Made by a program: the position numbers and the translations under genes
In this document: positions 16,774 through 25,879 of the stretch, piece after piece
How the letters are laid out: every line of letters begins with the position of its first letter
How positions within the stretch are numbered: the first letter of the stretch is position 1
The notes under the pieces: generated by a model
What the model was told of the DNA's origin: nothing
The model's database searches: none
Seen by the model: only the letters and a program-made list of their open reading frames with translations
Source of the DNA: Oscillospiraceae bacterium
Lineage (GTDB): Bacteria; Bacillota; Clostridia; Oscillospirales; Acutalibacteraceae
Direction of reading: 5' to 3'
Assembly: GCA_015066205.1 (NCBI GenBank)
Contig: SVOV01000006.1
Coordinates: 1 to 64,000, forward strand
Length of the DNA stretch: 64,000 nt

Positions 16774-17523
16774 TCAGCAGCTGTGCAATTCTTTATAAAT
16801 GCGGATGACCTCCTGAAGGTCTTCCTCTGTGTCTACGCTGACAGCTTTATAATGTGCAGGAGCGGGAACGATTTTAATTTTATAGCCGTGCTCAAGCACC
16901 TTGAGCTGTTCAAGTGACTCTGCCTCGGAAAGCGGAGTGGGTGCAAGCTTTGTATAAAGATTGAGGAATTCATGTGTATAAGCATAAATACCGATGTGTT
17001 CAAAATATCTTGCATGCTCTGCGTGTCGGGGGTAGGGTATGGGCGAACGGGAGAAATAGATAGCATTGCCGTTTACATCGCTGACTACTTTAACAACGGT
17101 GTTATTGAGAACATAATCTTCATCACCCGTGATCTCAAGACTGCCTGTTGCCATAACGCAATCGGGACTGTTTATCAGGGCAGAGCCTATATCATCAATA
17201 ATTTCAGGAGGAACAAGAGGCTCATCCCCCTGAATATTGATTACATAATCGCAATCATAATTACTTGCAGCTTCTGCAACACGGTCAGAGCCGGTAGGAT
17301 GGTTGACACTTGTCATAACTGCTTCACCGCCGAACGCAATAACAGCATCATATACGCGCTGATCGTCCGTTGCAACAACAACCTTACTGAGTACCTTTGA
17401 CTTGCTTGCATTTTCATAAACATGCTGGATCATAGGCTTTCCGCATATATCCTTAAGAGGCTTGCCCGGAAGACGGGAAGAACCGTAGCGGGCAGGAATA
17501 ACACCTAAAACTTTAGCACTCAT
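16774..17523 (-). CDS. kdsB: 3-deoxy-manno-octulosonate cytidylyltransferase-like enzyme
   Basis: This 249-residue protein matches KdsB closely along its length. It has the nucleotide-binding motif IPARYGSSRLPGKPL (residues ~9-23), HPTGSDRVAEA, NIQGDEPLVPP and YFSRSPIPYPR. KdsB activates Kdo with CTP for lipopolysaccharide synthesis in Gram-negatives. In a Gram-positive-looking chromosome it more likely serves a capsular or cell-surface ulosonic acid. It follows the unrecognised 403-residue gene by 17 nt and has a strong ribosome-binding site (AAAGGAG). The enzyme class is firm; Kdo versus another 2-keto-3-deoxy sugar as substrate is open. Confidence 0.85.
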   Translation of the reverse strand: MSAKVLGVIPARYGSSRLPGKPLKDICGKPMIQHVYENASKSKVLSKVVVATDDQRVYDAVIAFGGEAVMTSVNHPTGSDRVAEAASNYDCDYVINIQGDEPLVPPEIIDDIGSALINSPDCVMATGSLEITGDEDYVLNNTVVKVVSDVNGNAIYFSRSPIPYPRHAEHARYFEHIGIYAYTHEFLNLYTKLAPTPLSEAESLEQLKVLEHGYKIKIVPAPAHYKAVSVDTEEDLQEVIRIYKELHSC

Positions 17524-17540
17524 ATCAAAATCTCCTTTAA

Positions 17541-18752
17541 TTAAAAACTGTATTTTTCACGGATAGCGTTTCTCATCTTGTTGAGAGAGAACGGCTTGAT
17601 TTCATCGCAGATGCGCTCACGCATCTCTTTGCCTTCATCTGTATTCTGCGGAGCAGAGGTGAATTCAAGAGTTACACCGAGCTCTTTACAGACGCGGTCA
17701 ACAAAAATCGGCCAAAGCTCACCGATATCACCGATAACGGGAATGCTGTTTTCGAGGCGTGTAAATGCTGACATTTCCATACGGAACGGGATCTTTGTGA
17801 GCTTTGTCTTTGGAAGACCTTCATTGATTGCTTTCTGTATAAGCTCGCTCTGCTTGTTGAGATCCCATGAACGCTTAAGGTTTTCATCAAGGTCAAAACG
17901 GATGAGAGTCTTATCCTTGAGGCTGTATGTAGGAAGACCGTTCATTGAAGCCCATATACCGTGACCTGTGTATGTTTCAAAGGGACCGTCGTGGATTTCC
18001 TGAGTAAGAGCGACAGCAGATTCAATAATGACATCAGCCTCAGAAAGCATTTTGGCAATACGCTTGCAACGCTGGCTTACGGGAATACTGTCTGATATGC
18101 AAAGACCAACCTGACCGCCGCCGATGAGCTGGGGAACACTGACAAGGACAGGAACACCCTTGATTGCACCCGCACCGATCATTGTGTTCGGGTCAGCACC
18201 GAGACCTGCAACATACTCAAAGCTTTCTCCGAGTGTTTGTGCAGCAACCATGATTTCTGTTGAAACCGTTTCATTGAAATAACCGACAGGATAAGCCATA
18301 TTGCCTGCCGCCTTTATGATAACCTTACCCTCTGCCTGTTCGCAGATTGAAACAAGCTCTTCGTCAAGAGGAAGCTCCGAACGAATTCGTGCCCATTCCT
18401 CCTCGCTGAGCTGTGTAAGCTCGTAAATATTGCCGCGGCAACGGATGTTTTCGGGACATTTGTCGCCGAGAATATCCGCATCAAAGCGTTTTACTCTGTC
18501 GAGAGTACCGCCCATTTCATGAGAAATAACAGCAGAGCTTGTTGTTACGCCGTCAATAAGACCTGCGTGAATGAGAGCGGCAATAAGAGTTGTAACACCC
18601 TCGTGAAGATTCGGTCCGCTTCCTATAACAGCCGCAACCTTACCGCCGCGCTTTTTTACTTCTATAACCTTTTCAATAGCTGTGTTTAAAAATTCTTTTG
18701 TTTCATCAGGAAGTGCCTGATAAAGCTGTTCAACCAAAGCAGGTGATGCCAT
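17541..18752 (-). CDS. Conserved protein, possibly deoxyhypusine-synthase-like
   Basis: This 403-residue soluble protein has an N-terminal glycine-rich segment AAVIGSGPNLHEG, then LIAALIHAGLIDGVTTSSAV and ISHEMGG. These distantly resemble the Rossmann-type NAD site and the T-x-A-x-x-x-H-D pattern of deoxyhypusine synthases. A second glycine-rich block (AGLGADPNTMIGAG, QLIGGGQVG) lies mid-protein. I do not recognise the family with certainty. Its place between a GNAT and a KdsB-like gene, close to sialidase-like genes, suggests involvement in acidic-sugar or conjugate metabolism. The ribosome-binding site is CAGGAG. Confidence 0.5.
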   Translation of the reverse strand: MASPALVEQLYQALPDETKEFLNTAIEKVIEVKKRGGKVAAVIGSGPNLHEGVTTLIAALIHAGLIDGVTTSSAVISHEMGGTLDRVKRFDADILGDKCPENIRCRGNIYELTQLSEEEWARIRSELPLDEELVSICEQAEGKVIIKAAGNMAYPVGYFNETVSTEIMVAAQTLGESFEYVAGLGADPNTMIGAGAIKGVPVLVSVPQLIGGGQVGLCISDSIPVSQRCKRIAKMLSEADVIIESAVALTQEIHDGPFETYTGHGIWASMNGLPTYSLKDKTLIRFDLDENLKRSWDLNKQSELIQKAINEGLPKTKLTKIPFRMEMSAFTRLENSIPVIGDIGELWPIFVDRVCKELGVTLEFTSAPQNTDEGKEMRERICDEIKPFSLNKMRNAIREKYSF

Positions 18753-18777
18753 AGTATATTCTCCTGTTCATAAATAC

Positions 18778-19341
18778 TTAAACATTAATTTTTTTGCCGA
18801 AGCAAGCATCGTCGTAGTCTATAGACAAAAGTGTAAAATTATACTTTTTGTAGAAGCCCATAGCTCTTTCGTTTCTCGGTCCGCAGGTAAGACAGACTCC
18901 GCAGACCCCTTTTTTTGCCAAATGGTCACACAGAGTGTCAATGAGCTTACCGCCCAAGCCCATTCTCTGATATTCAGGTAGAATATTAATATGAAAATGG
19001 GCAGGGTATTCTTCCTTGAATCTTTCGGGAACATTGTATGCGGTCGATGCCCATTCGTATCTGTCATCGCCGTAGCTGTCCGAGCGAGGAAGATATTCAC
19101 TGTCGAAGATCTTTTTGAAGTTGTCAAAGTTTTCTGCACAGATTATATAACCTACCACTTTGTCTTTATCTTCAAGAACGAAGCAGTTTTCAGGCTCATG
19201 CTCAATGTAATAATCGCAGAATGTGTTATGATAAAACAGTCCGGTCAAATAATTCGGCACTTCCTCGGGCCCTTCACTGTTATCGCACACAAAATGCATA
19301 TCAGCACGATCCTTTTCCTCGTATTTTCTGATAGATACCAT
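18778..19341 (-). CDS. GNAT acetyltransferase resembling the O-GlcNAcase HAT-like domain (copy A)
   Basis: The 187-residue protein has the GNAT core with acetyl-CoA loop QRMGLGGKL and the preceding strand YPAHFHINILPEY. The C-terminal FYKKYNF segment closes the fold. It is a clear paralog of 38747-39301, sharing HFVC.NSEGP, EPENCF, GYIICA and LPEYQRMGLG. The PAH.HI.ILPEYQ block also resembles the HAT-like domain found at the C-terminus of eukaryotic O-GlcNAcases. The acetyl acceptor is unknown. It probably heads the operon with the 403-residue protein and kdsB, and is divergent from a tandem ceramidase-like pair. Confidence 0.8.
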   Translation of the reverse strand: MVSIRKYEEKDRADMHFVCDNSEGPEEVPNYLTGLFYHNTFCDYYIEHEPENCFVLEDKDKVVGYIICAENFDNFKKIFDSEYLPRSDSYGDDRYEWASTAYNVPERFKEEYPAHFHINILPEYQRMGLGGKLIDTLCDHLAKKGVCGVCLTCGPRNERAMGFYKKYNFTLLSIDYDDACFGKKINV

Positions 19342-19424
19342 TATATCTCACCACCCTCAATCCGGTTTACAGGAATAGATTATCATAATGAATTAAAAAA
19401 AGCAACAAATTACTTGAAATTTTT

Positions 19425-19453
19425 TTGAAATAAGTGTATAGTTAAGATATACA
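19425..19453 (+). promoter_or_regulatory. Promoter of the first ceramidase-like pair
   Basis: TTGAAA (19425-19430), a 17-nt spacer and TATACA (19448-19453), 20 nt upstream of ATG 19473. Confidence 0.7.
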
Positions 19454-19472
19454 GTTTTTGGGAGTAATTGCT

Positions 19473-20948
19473 ATGAAATTTAAGGATAGTTTGACAAAAA
19501 AATCAGTAAAATCCTTGATAAATTTAATTATTTCAACTATGCCGAAGAGGTATTTTACAACACAGGAACGCTCGGATGAATTTATGCTTACGGGAGACAA
19601 AAAATTCCGTTCTGTAACCGGTAAAAATTGGACTGTCGGTTTCGGTAAAAAAGCATACACCCCTGATGATTATAACCAAAAGACATATTATATTGCCGGC
19701 TATGATTCTGATAATCCCGTTAAAGGGATACTTGATGACCTGTATGCAAGAGCAGTTTATATTGACGACAATACAGGTGACGGGGGTGTGATTTTCTGTG
19801 CACTTGATTGTGTCGGAATAAGCAGAAAGGATATAAATGACATAAGAAAGCTTGCTGTTGAAAGCGGAAGGCTCGGAAAGGTTAAATCAATTAACATTTC
19901 TTCAACTCATACGCACGCAGGAATCGATACTCAGGGGCTTTGGGGTAAAAAGATTTATAAAAGCGGTAAAGACAAAGCTTTTATGGATAAACTCAAAGAA
20001 TCCGCGGCTCAGGCTGTCATAACTGCTTTTGAGAGCAGGAAAGACGGAAAGCTATATTATGGTTTTGCTCCTGTTGAAGATATGCAGGCTGATGTCAGAA
20101 CTCCCGTAACCTATGACAAAAACCTGACAAAAATCCGCTTCTCTCCGGATGACAAATCCGGTGACATTTTCATAGTTAATTTTGCATCTCACGCAGAGCT
20201 GCTCGGAACAACATCGCTTGTCAGTGCCGATTTTCCCGCATATCTTATCAAGGAAATTGAGGACAGTGTTCCGGATGCTGATGCTGTTTTTTTCAACGGT
20301 GCCGTAGGCGGTATGATTTCTGCTAAGGAAATAAAAAAGGTCTACAGAGATTCTATCGACTGTGAAGCCTATATGAAGGACTTCGGAAGACAATTGGGCA
20401 AAGCAGTTCTTTCAATCCGAAATGAAACAGAGCTGAAGCCGATTCTTAATATAAGATCCAAGGGTGTTATTATTCCGGGAGAAAACACTGTGCTGATTCT
20501 TGCAAGATTTCTTAAGGTTCTCAATAACGATATAGGACGAACCGAAAAGAGAAGCAGGGCTTGTATTTATTCGGAAGTCGGATATATGGAATTGGGTGAT
20601 AAGGATGTTGCTGTTTTTCTTGTTCCCGGTGAGCTTTTCCCCGAGCTCTATAACGGTGAATTCCTGACAGAAAAGGACAGCGCAAATCACAGAAGGGCAA
20701 GCTATAAAACGGTCCTTTCCGAAATGACAGAGTGCAAGCACAAATTTGTTATCGGCCTTTGCAACGATGAGTTGGGCTACATTCTTGCTGAAAACGATTT
20801 TCTGCTTAATGAGACCCTGCCTTATATCAACAAGGCTACCGATGATATGGACAGAGACCACTACGAGGAAACTAACTCAACCGGACCTGAAACAGGCAGA
20901 ATTATTCTTGAAGAAACTGAAAAGCTGATCAGATCGGCTTATAATTGA
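19473..20948 (+). CDS. Neutral/alkaline ceramidase-like protein (A1)
   Basis: This 491-residue protein follows the neutral-ceramidase layout. An N-terminal ENWTVGFG..-type segment leads into a beta-rich core. Zinc-ligand equivalents are conserved: H146 and H148 in STHTHAG, H240 in FASHAELLG, E387 in VPGELFPEL and Y436 in CNDELGYIL. The loop that carries the proposed nucleophilic serine in ceramidases (GDVSPN) is instead NGAVGGMIS (275-283), with isoleucine at the serine position. ATG 19473, after GGGAG, is preferred over the upstream TTG. No clear signal peptide is present; the N-terminus is amphipathic. It is first in a tandem pair. Hydrolysis of ceramide is not assured. Confidence 0.75.
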   Translation: MKFKDSLTKKSVKSLINLIISTMPKRYFTTQERSDEFMLTGDKKFRSVTGKNWTVGFGKKAYTPDDYNQKTYYIAGYDSDNPVKGILDDLYARAVYIDDNTGDGGVIFCALDCVGISRKDINDIRKLAVESGRLGKVKSINISSTHTHAGIDTQGLWGKKIYKSGKDKAFMDKLKESAAQAVITAFESRKDGKLYYGFAPVEDMQADVRTPVTYDKNLTKIRFSPDDKSGDIFIVNFASHAELLGTTSLVSADFPAYLIKEIEDSVPDADAVFFNGAVGGMISAKEIKKVYRDSIDCEAYMKDFGRQLGKAVLSIRNETELKPILNIRSKGVIIPGENTVLILARFLKVLNNDIGRTEKRSRACIYSEVGYMELGDKDVAVFLVPGELFPELYNGEFLTEKDSANHRRASYKTVLSEMTECKHKFVIGLCNDELGYILAENDFLLNETLPYINKATDDMDRDHYEETNSTGPETGRIILEETEKLIRSAYN

Positions 20949-20967
20949 TTATAAGGAGATGTCAACA

Positions 20968-22710
20968 ATGAAAAAGCGTTCCCGTTCTTTTATCGCAATT
21001 CTTCTTGTATTTACTATGCTTTTTTCTGTAAACTCAATTACTGCTTTCGCAAGCGGTGAACAGGACAATAATCCCGTTTATTTTGTTTCAAATATGCTCG
21101 GAGGCTTTATTGACAGCTTGATAAGGCTGTTGGGTGTTCTTGCTCCCACGCCTGACTACTCGACGGTTGAGGAATACTTTGCATCAGACAGTGAAAATTT
21201 CTATAAAGGAACGGAAAGCTTTATTGACAATGCTGCCGACGGAGCAAAATGGTCTCTCGGCTTCGGCAAGGAAAGCATTGTTCCCGATAATCTTCGTGAC
21301 GGAAGCAAAGAATACTATACCGGCGGATATTTTACTCAAAAGGTCAACGGTGTTTTTGATGACCAGAAGGCTGTTGCAATCGCACTCAATGACGGGTCGG
21401 GACGCGGAACAACTGTTTTCGCTTCAATTGACGGTATCGGTGTCGCAAATGCAGATGTAAGGGCAATAAGGAGTGCCGTTGAGCTGAAACTCAGGGAAAA
21501 AGGTATTGTAAGTGATATCAATGCCATCAATATCAATGCAACGCATTGCCATACAGTTATTGATACTCAGGGTATCGGACTTGACCTGATACCGAAAATC
21601 TTTTCCAGCTTCTTCTTCGGAGCAAAACGGTCGATGAATACCGAGTTCCTTGAGGTTATGATAGACCGCACTTCCGATGCGATCGTTGAGGCATACGAAA
21701 ACACGGAAACAGGCAGGCTCTTTTATTTTGAAACCGCTGAAATGGGCAAGGACGAGGAGCATGGCTTGTATCTTGAAGACGAATATCCTTATCTTGTAAA
21801 CAAGAGATACTTTACCGAAAATTATCAGAATTTGTTTGCCTGCTTTAAGTTTGTTCCCGATAACAAGAATTCTGCGTCAACAATCTTAACAAATATAGGT
21901 GCTCACCCCACGCTTATTGACGAAGAAACGAAGCTTCTTTCTGCCGATTTTCCCGCATTTATGGAAAAGAAAATCAACGATGCCGGTATGAATTTTATGT
22001 TTATTCAGGGGGCGCAGGCTCCCGTTTCAGTTAATAAATGGGCTGAACTGCCCGTTAACACTGTAAGTGAGGTTGATGCAGAGATCGCACTGAATCCCTC
22101 CGCGGAGGATTATAAGACAGCTATTCTTTTCGGTTACGAGTTTGCAAGACTTGTGCTTGAGGCGCAGAATAACCTCAAAGAAATTGAGCCCATTCTCAAT
22201 GTAAAGATGACGGAATATACTGTTCAGGTCGAAACAGGTCTTTTAGGATACGGAGCGACAGAAGGCTTTATCGGCACAATGATGGTTGAGGATACGGAAA
22301 GCAAGACGGGCTATTCAATTGTGACGGAAGCCGGTTACATAGAAATAGGTAATGATATTGTTCTTCTGACCGTACCCGGCGAAATTGTTCCGCAGCTTAT
22401 TTACGGTAATGTTGTGACGGCTGAAGACTCATATCGCGGAACTCAATGGACTTATGAAGCAACTGCGGATCTTATACCGGAAGGAAAAACCGTTCTTGTT
22501 ATGGGACTTTGCAACGATGCCATAGGCTATATTCTTCCCGATAATGATTTCGCGCACTTTATCACGGACATCATCTGGGACGCAGACGGCGCAGAAAGAC
22601 TTTTTGGGCCGTACCGCAGACATTATGAGGAAATGCTTTCAGCCGGAAGTTCTGCAGGTTCAACAACTGTTTCGGTGCTTAATGAGCTTGCAAAGAGCAT
22701 AAATTCATAA
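20968..22710 (+). CDS. Secreted neutral/alkaline ceramidase-like protein (A2)
   Basis: The protein has about 580 residues, including a signal peptide (KKRSRSFIAILLVFTMLFSV...AFA-S). It has the same zinc-site pattern: NATHCHT, NIGAHPTLI, VPGEIVPQL and CNDAIGYIL. Its nucleophile loop reads QGAQAPVSV, keeping V-S at the aligned positions, unlike the other three paralogs in this window. The start is ATG 20968 with ATAAGGAG upstream; the ATG at 20959 lies against the ribosome-binding site and is rejected. It follows A1 by 19 nt and both end at a bidirectional terminator. Of the four it is the best candidate for a real amidase on ceramide-like lipids outside the cell. Confidence 0.75.
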   Translation: MKKRSRSFIAILLVFTMLFSVNSITAFASGEQDNNPVYFVSNMLGGFIDSLIRLLGVLAPTPDYSTVEEYFASDSENFYKGTESFIDNAADGAKWSLGFGKESIVPDNLRDGSKEYYTGGYFTQKVNGVFDDQKAVAIALNDGSGRGTTVFASIDGIGVANADVRAIRSAVELKLREKGIVSDINAININATHCHTVIDTQGIGLDLIPKIFSSFFFGAKRSMNTEFLEVMIDRTSDAIVEAYENTETGRLFYFETAEMGKDEEHGLYLEDEYPYLVNKRYFTENYQNLFACFKFVPDNKNSASTILTNIGAHPTLIDEETKLLSADFPAFMEKKINDAGMNFMFIQGAQAPVSVNKWAELPVNTVSEVDAEIALNPSAEDYKTAILFGYEFARLVLEAQNNLKEIEPILNVKMTEYTVQVETGLLGYGATEGFIGTMMVEDTESKTGYSIVTEAGYIEIGNDIVLLTVPGEIVPQLIYGNVVTAEDSYRGTQWTYEATADLIPEGKTVLVMGLCNDAIGYILPDNDFAHFITDIIWDADGAERLFGPYRRHYEEMLSAGSSAGSTTVSVLNELAKSINS

Positions 22711-22787
22711 AACTGTTACTTAAAGTATCAGACGACGAAGGCAGTGCAGATGATCTCCGCATTGTCTCCGTTTTTTTTTGCATAAAG

Positions 22788-22822
22788 AAAACCGTCTCAC
22801 TTGCAGTGAAACGGTTTTTTTT
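22788..22822. terminator. Bidirectional terminator between convergent operons
   Basis: AAAACCGTcTCAC pairs with GTGAaACGGTTTT, with T tracts on the plus strand and A tracts on the other side. It lies between the ceramidase-like pair and the V-ATPase operon. An additional T-run follows a weak hairpin at 22741-22780. Confidence 0.8.
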
Positions 22823-22868
22823 GAATATTCAGAATATAATGTACTGAAAATAATGCGGGACTTGTAAA

Positions 22869-23294
22869 TTATCCCAAAGCTACCATACTGAAAACGAGAG
22901 CAAACAGTGCAACTGTTTCACAAAGACCTACAACAGTAATGTACTGGGAAAAACCCTTTCCTGTTTCGGCCAAAGCATCTGCACCTGCAGCACCGGCTTT
23001 ACCTTGTACATAAGCTGAAACTGCCATTGCAAGACCTGATGCGATACCGAGACCGAAAAGAAAAGCAGGGTCTGCGGTGGCTGATTTCATCTGCTGCATA
23101 AGAAGAAATCCGTAAATAGTCTGTGTAAGAGGTGCACCTGCAAAAACAGTAAGAATGAACGGTGCAGCCTTGTTACTCATATAACACTTTTTCCATGCGC
23201 CGATCGATGCCTGACCTGCAATGCCGATACCGATTGCTGAACCGATAGCGGCAATACCCATTGCCAATGCTGTACCTAATAAACCTAAATCCAT
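22869..23294 (-). CDS. atpK: V-type ATP synthase subunit K (rotor ring proteolipid)
   Basis: This 141-residue double-hairpin proteolipid has four transmembrane helices. The ion-site carboxylate is E126 in GLCETVALF. T57-Q58 in APLTQTIYGF and Q97 in AYVQGKAG match the sodium-coordinating Thr-Gln, Gln and Glu set known from Enterococcus hirae NtpK. It therefore probably forms a sodium-binding ring in the membrane. It is the last gene of the seven-gene operon, 17 nt after subunit I. The coupling ion is inferred from residues only. Confidence 0.9.
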   Translation of the reverse strand: MDLGLLGTALAMGIAAIGSAIGIGIAGQASIGAWKKCYMSNKAAPFILTVFAGAPLTQTIYGFLLMQQMKSATADPAFLFGLGIASGLAMAVSAYVQGKAGAAGADALAETGKGFSQYITVVGLCETVALFALVFSMVALG

Positions 23295-23311
23295 AGTAAT
23301 TCTCCTTTATT

Positions 23312-25237
23312 TTAATCAAATTGTTCATTAAATGGTTTGAATTTATGTCCGCTCCAGGACATATCGAGGTGAGATGAAAATTCCAATGTGTTCAGTCTGA
23401 TTCCGTGAACGATGACAGACAGAACATTAAGAATCATATTAAGTCCGTGTCCGAATACCAGAAGGACTATGGCAATTATCATAAACATAAAATTGCCAAG
23501 CAACGGACTTGCAAGTTCGTTTACGGTTGCGGATATCGCGGCCCCCGCAAGACCAACCGCCCAAAGCCTTATATATGAAACTATATCTGAGAAAACATTT
23601 ACTACACCCAGCAAAACAGAGACAATGTTTTTCAGACTTTCAAGTACAGATTTAATAATACTGCCTTCATAATTTGCAAATATAAAGCTCATAACAAATC
23701 CGACAATAACGAGCACAAGAGCAACTGTTCCCACGGGAATACCGCCGATCACGAGTCCGAAGCTGAAAACAGCTGAATTAACAACAAAACTCAGTACTAC
23801 ATAATAGATACCTGCAAGCTGCAGTATTGAGCCGATATCACCGAGAATTTTTATTGATTTTCTGTTTCTTTTTGCAACCTTGAGATGAGCCACTATAAGC
23901 TGAATAAGAGCCAATGTGAAACAGAAGATCTGAAGATTCTGTGCAGTGGTCAGTCCTGCCTCGCCGTTGGTCCAGAACGGATACCATATTTTATCTGCAT
24001 AGACATTCGAAATAAACGGTATTGATATCTTTTGAAGCCATTCGGGAAGCTTTTCAGCAGGAAGACCGCCCCATGTACAGGTTACCGTGCCCCAGATTAT
24101 TGTTGAAAAACCAAATAGACCTACTAACAGAAATGCGGGCGGAATTTCCTTTTTAGCTCTTGCCGATTTGATAATCAAAACTGCGGCAACCGCTGAAATC
24201 AACAGTCCGTAAACTCCGTCACCGAATATAATTCCGAAGAAGATGAGTATAAAGCCTAAAAACCAACCGGAAATATCATACTCAAAATAACCCGGAACTG
24301 TACCTAAAAAGTCAGTGAGGGGATAAATAAGGCTTACAAACTTATTGTTTTTGAGCTTTGTCGGTACATTATCCTCTTCTGTGGGGTCTTCAATAAGAAG
24401 TCCCCAAGAATTAGCTTTAGCTGTTTCTTTAAGGTGCGGAAGGTTTTCTTCTTCGACATATCCCGTAAAATATGAAACAGTAGTATCGTTTTTATCGGCC
24501 TCCGACAAGCTTTCTTCTGCCATACCTGTGGCATATACCTCAAATTCAATTTCCTTTTCGCAGGCTCTGACAGTGTTCTTCAAGCTATGATTATATTCTG
24601 CGTAGCTAATTATTTTTTTATCTGTTTCTTCTACGGCTTTACTGATTTCTTCAAGCCTTTGTTTTATCTGAGCTGTGGAAAGCTGCGGCAATTCAAAACG
24701 ATAGCTTTTGAGTTTTTCAGCTATTTCTTCACCCTCGGCATCAGATATGATCAGAGCAAACTTCACTGAATTTTTGGTTTTTTCTAAACTTATGGTCTTA
24801 ACTTCTTCAGGTATACTGCTATATTCAGCTCCCGAGGTTTCATAAAAAGAAATGTTAACCCCTTTATTTATCAGATATTTAATGTCGTCAGGGTTGACTT
24901 CGCCCCAGCCTTTAAGGCGATCAAGCTCAGAGCTCAATAAATGCTGTTCATTCAGGTAAGCTTTCTTTTTTTCTGCTAATGAAGTTATTTCTTTTGCCGC
25001 TGAAACAGCTTCAAGGGCAGTTATGTCTTTCTGCTCAACATTTTTAGTTTTGTTTTCGCTTAACAGAAAAGATGCACTTTCAAGCAAAGATATCTGTTCC
25101 TTTAATTCATCGATTCTTTTTCCTGTGCCTTCAGTTATTTCTATGTGAAGAATTCCTGCTTTGCGAAGTTTTTTAAGAGCTTCTCTTTTTTTATCTCCCA
25201 TAACTACAAGAGAGATCTTTTTCATCGGTACGATCAA
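23312..25237 (-). CDS. atpI: V-type ATP synthase subunit I
   Basis: This 641-residue stator/channel subunit has a soluble coiled-coil N-terminal half (~1-320) that reaches toward the peripheral stalks. The C-terminal membrane half (~325-620) has about seven or eight helices, starting near FLGFILIFFGIIFGDGVYGLL. The segment YIRLWAVGLAGAAISATVN carries the essential arginine that faces the proteolipid ring. It overlaps the end of the subunit D gene by 4 nt. The length is typical of bacterial A/V-type enzymes. Confidence 0.92.
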   Translation of the reverse strand: MIVPMKKISLVVMGDKKREALKKLRKAGILHIEITEGTGKRIDELKEQISLLESASFLLSENKTKNVEQKDITALEAVSAAKEITSLAEKKKAYLNEQHLLSSELDRLKGWGEVNPDDIKYLINKGVNISFYETSGAEYSSIPEEVKTISLEKTKNSVKFALIISDAEGEEIAEKLKSYRFELPQLSTAQIKQRLEEISKAVEETDKKIISYAEYNHSLKNTVRACEKEIEFEVYATGMAEESLSEADKNDTTVSYFTGYVEEENLPHLKETAKANSWGLLIEDPTEEDNVPTKLKNNKFVSLIYPLTDFLGTVPGYFEYDISGWFLGFILIFFGIIFGDGVYGLLISAVAAVLIIKSARAKKEIPPAFLLVGLFGFSTIIWGTVTCTWGGLPAEKLPEWLQKISIPFISNVYADKIWYPFWTNGEAGLTTAQNLQIFCFTLALIQLIVAHLKVAKRNRKSIKILGDIGSILQLAGIYYVVLSFVVNSAVFSFGLVIGGIPVGTVALVLVIVGFVMSFIFANYEGSIIKSVLESLKNIVSVLLGVVNVFSDIVSYIRLWAVGLAGAAISATVNELASPLLGNFMFMIIAIVLLVFGHGLNMILNVLSVIVHGIRLNTLEFSSHLDMSWSGHKFKPFNEQFD

Positions 25238-25866
25238 ACGGCTGACACCTCCGTTTCCGAAGATGCTTCATCGCGGGCGGCAATTTTGCGTTTTGAAATC
25301 TTTGAACGCACAACCGCACTGACCTGCTGGTCTGCCATATAAATTGATATCTTTTTGATATTTGCCTTTGTCTCGGGAATTTTTACTTTTTCAAACAAAT
25401 TGACCCTTTGGGAAGTAGAAAGTAATTCCTTCTCCAAAAGTCTTACCTGTTCATCTAACACTTCAGCCTCTAAATCAAGCGACATTGCTTTTTCCATATG
25501 GTTAGCGGCAATATCCACCCAAAGCGGTGTTTCATAAAGATCATAATCGCCTCTGGTAAAATCCGCCCCTTCAAAGGTGGGAATCGTAACGCCGGCAATG
25601 TTTCCCGTCCCTTTTCGGATGTTGCTTACAGTTAAGATTTTGTCAGGGAAAGCACTTTCTTCACTGAAAACGGCGATCCAAGAAGAAAAACCTTTTTCTA
25701 AGTCTTTCCGTTCTTGTCTTACCGAGGATGCCTTTGCTTCAATTATTCTTATTTCCGATTGAAGCTGTTGCTTTTTTAGTGTCAGTGTAGGCAAATATCT
25801 TTGATACATTTTCAGAGCATCTTTTTGTACCTTTAACTCATTTTTAGTTAATTTGATTTTTGCCAA
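25234..25866 (-). CDS. atpD: V-type ATP synthase subunit D (central rotor)
   Basis: This 210-residue, mostly helical protein begins with KIKLTKNELKVQKDALKMYQRYLPTLTLKKQQL, as in V-ATPase D subunits, and has a long C-terminal coiled-coil helix. It forms the central shaft linking the A3B3 head to the rotor ring. It lies 13 nt downstream of subunit B and overlaps subunit I. No subunit F gene, its usual partner, is seen in the operon. Confidence 0.9.
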   Translation of the reverse strand: MAKIKLTKNELKVQKDALKMYQRYLPTLTLKKQQLQSEIRIIEAKASSVRQERKDLEKGFSSWIAVFSEESAFPDKILTVSNIRKGTGNIAGVTIPTFEGADFTRGDYDLYETPLWVDIAANHMEKAMSLDLEAEVLDEQVRLLEKELLSTSQRVNLFEKVKIPETKANIKKISIYMADQQVSAVVRSKISKRKIAARDEASSETEVSAV

Positions 25867-25879
25867 ATTTCAGTCCTCC

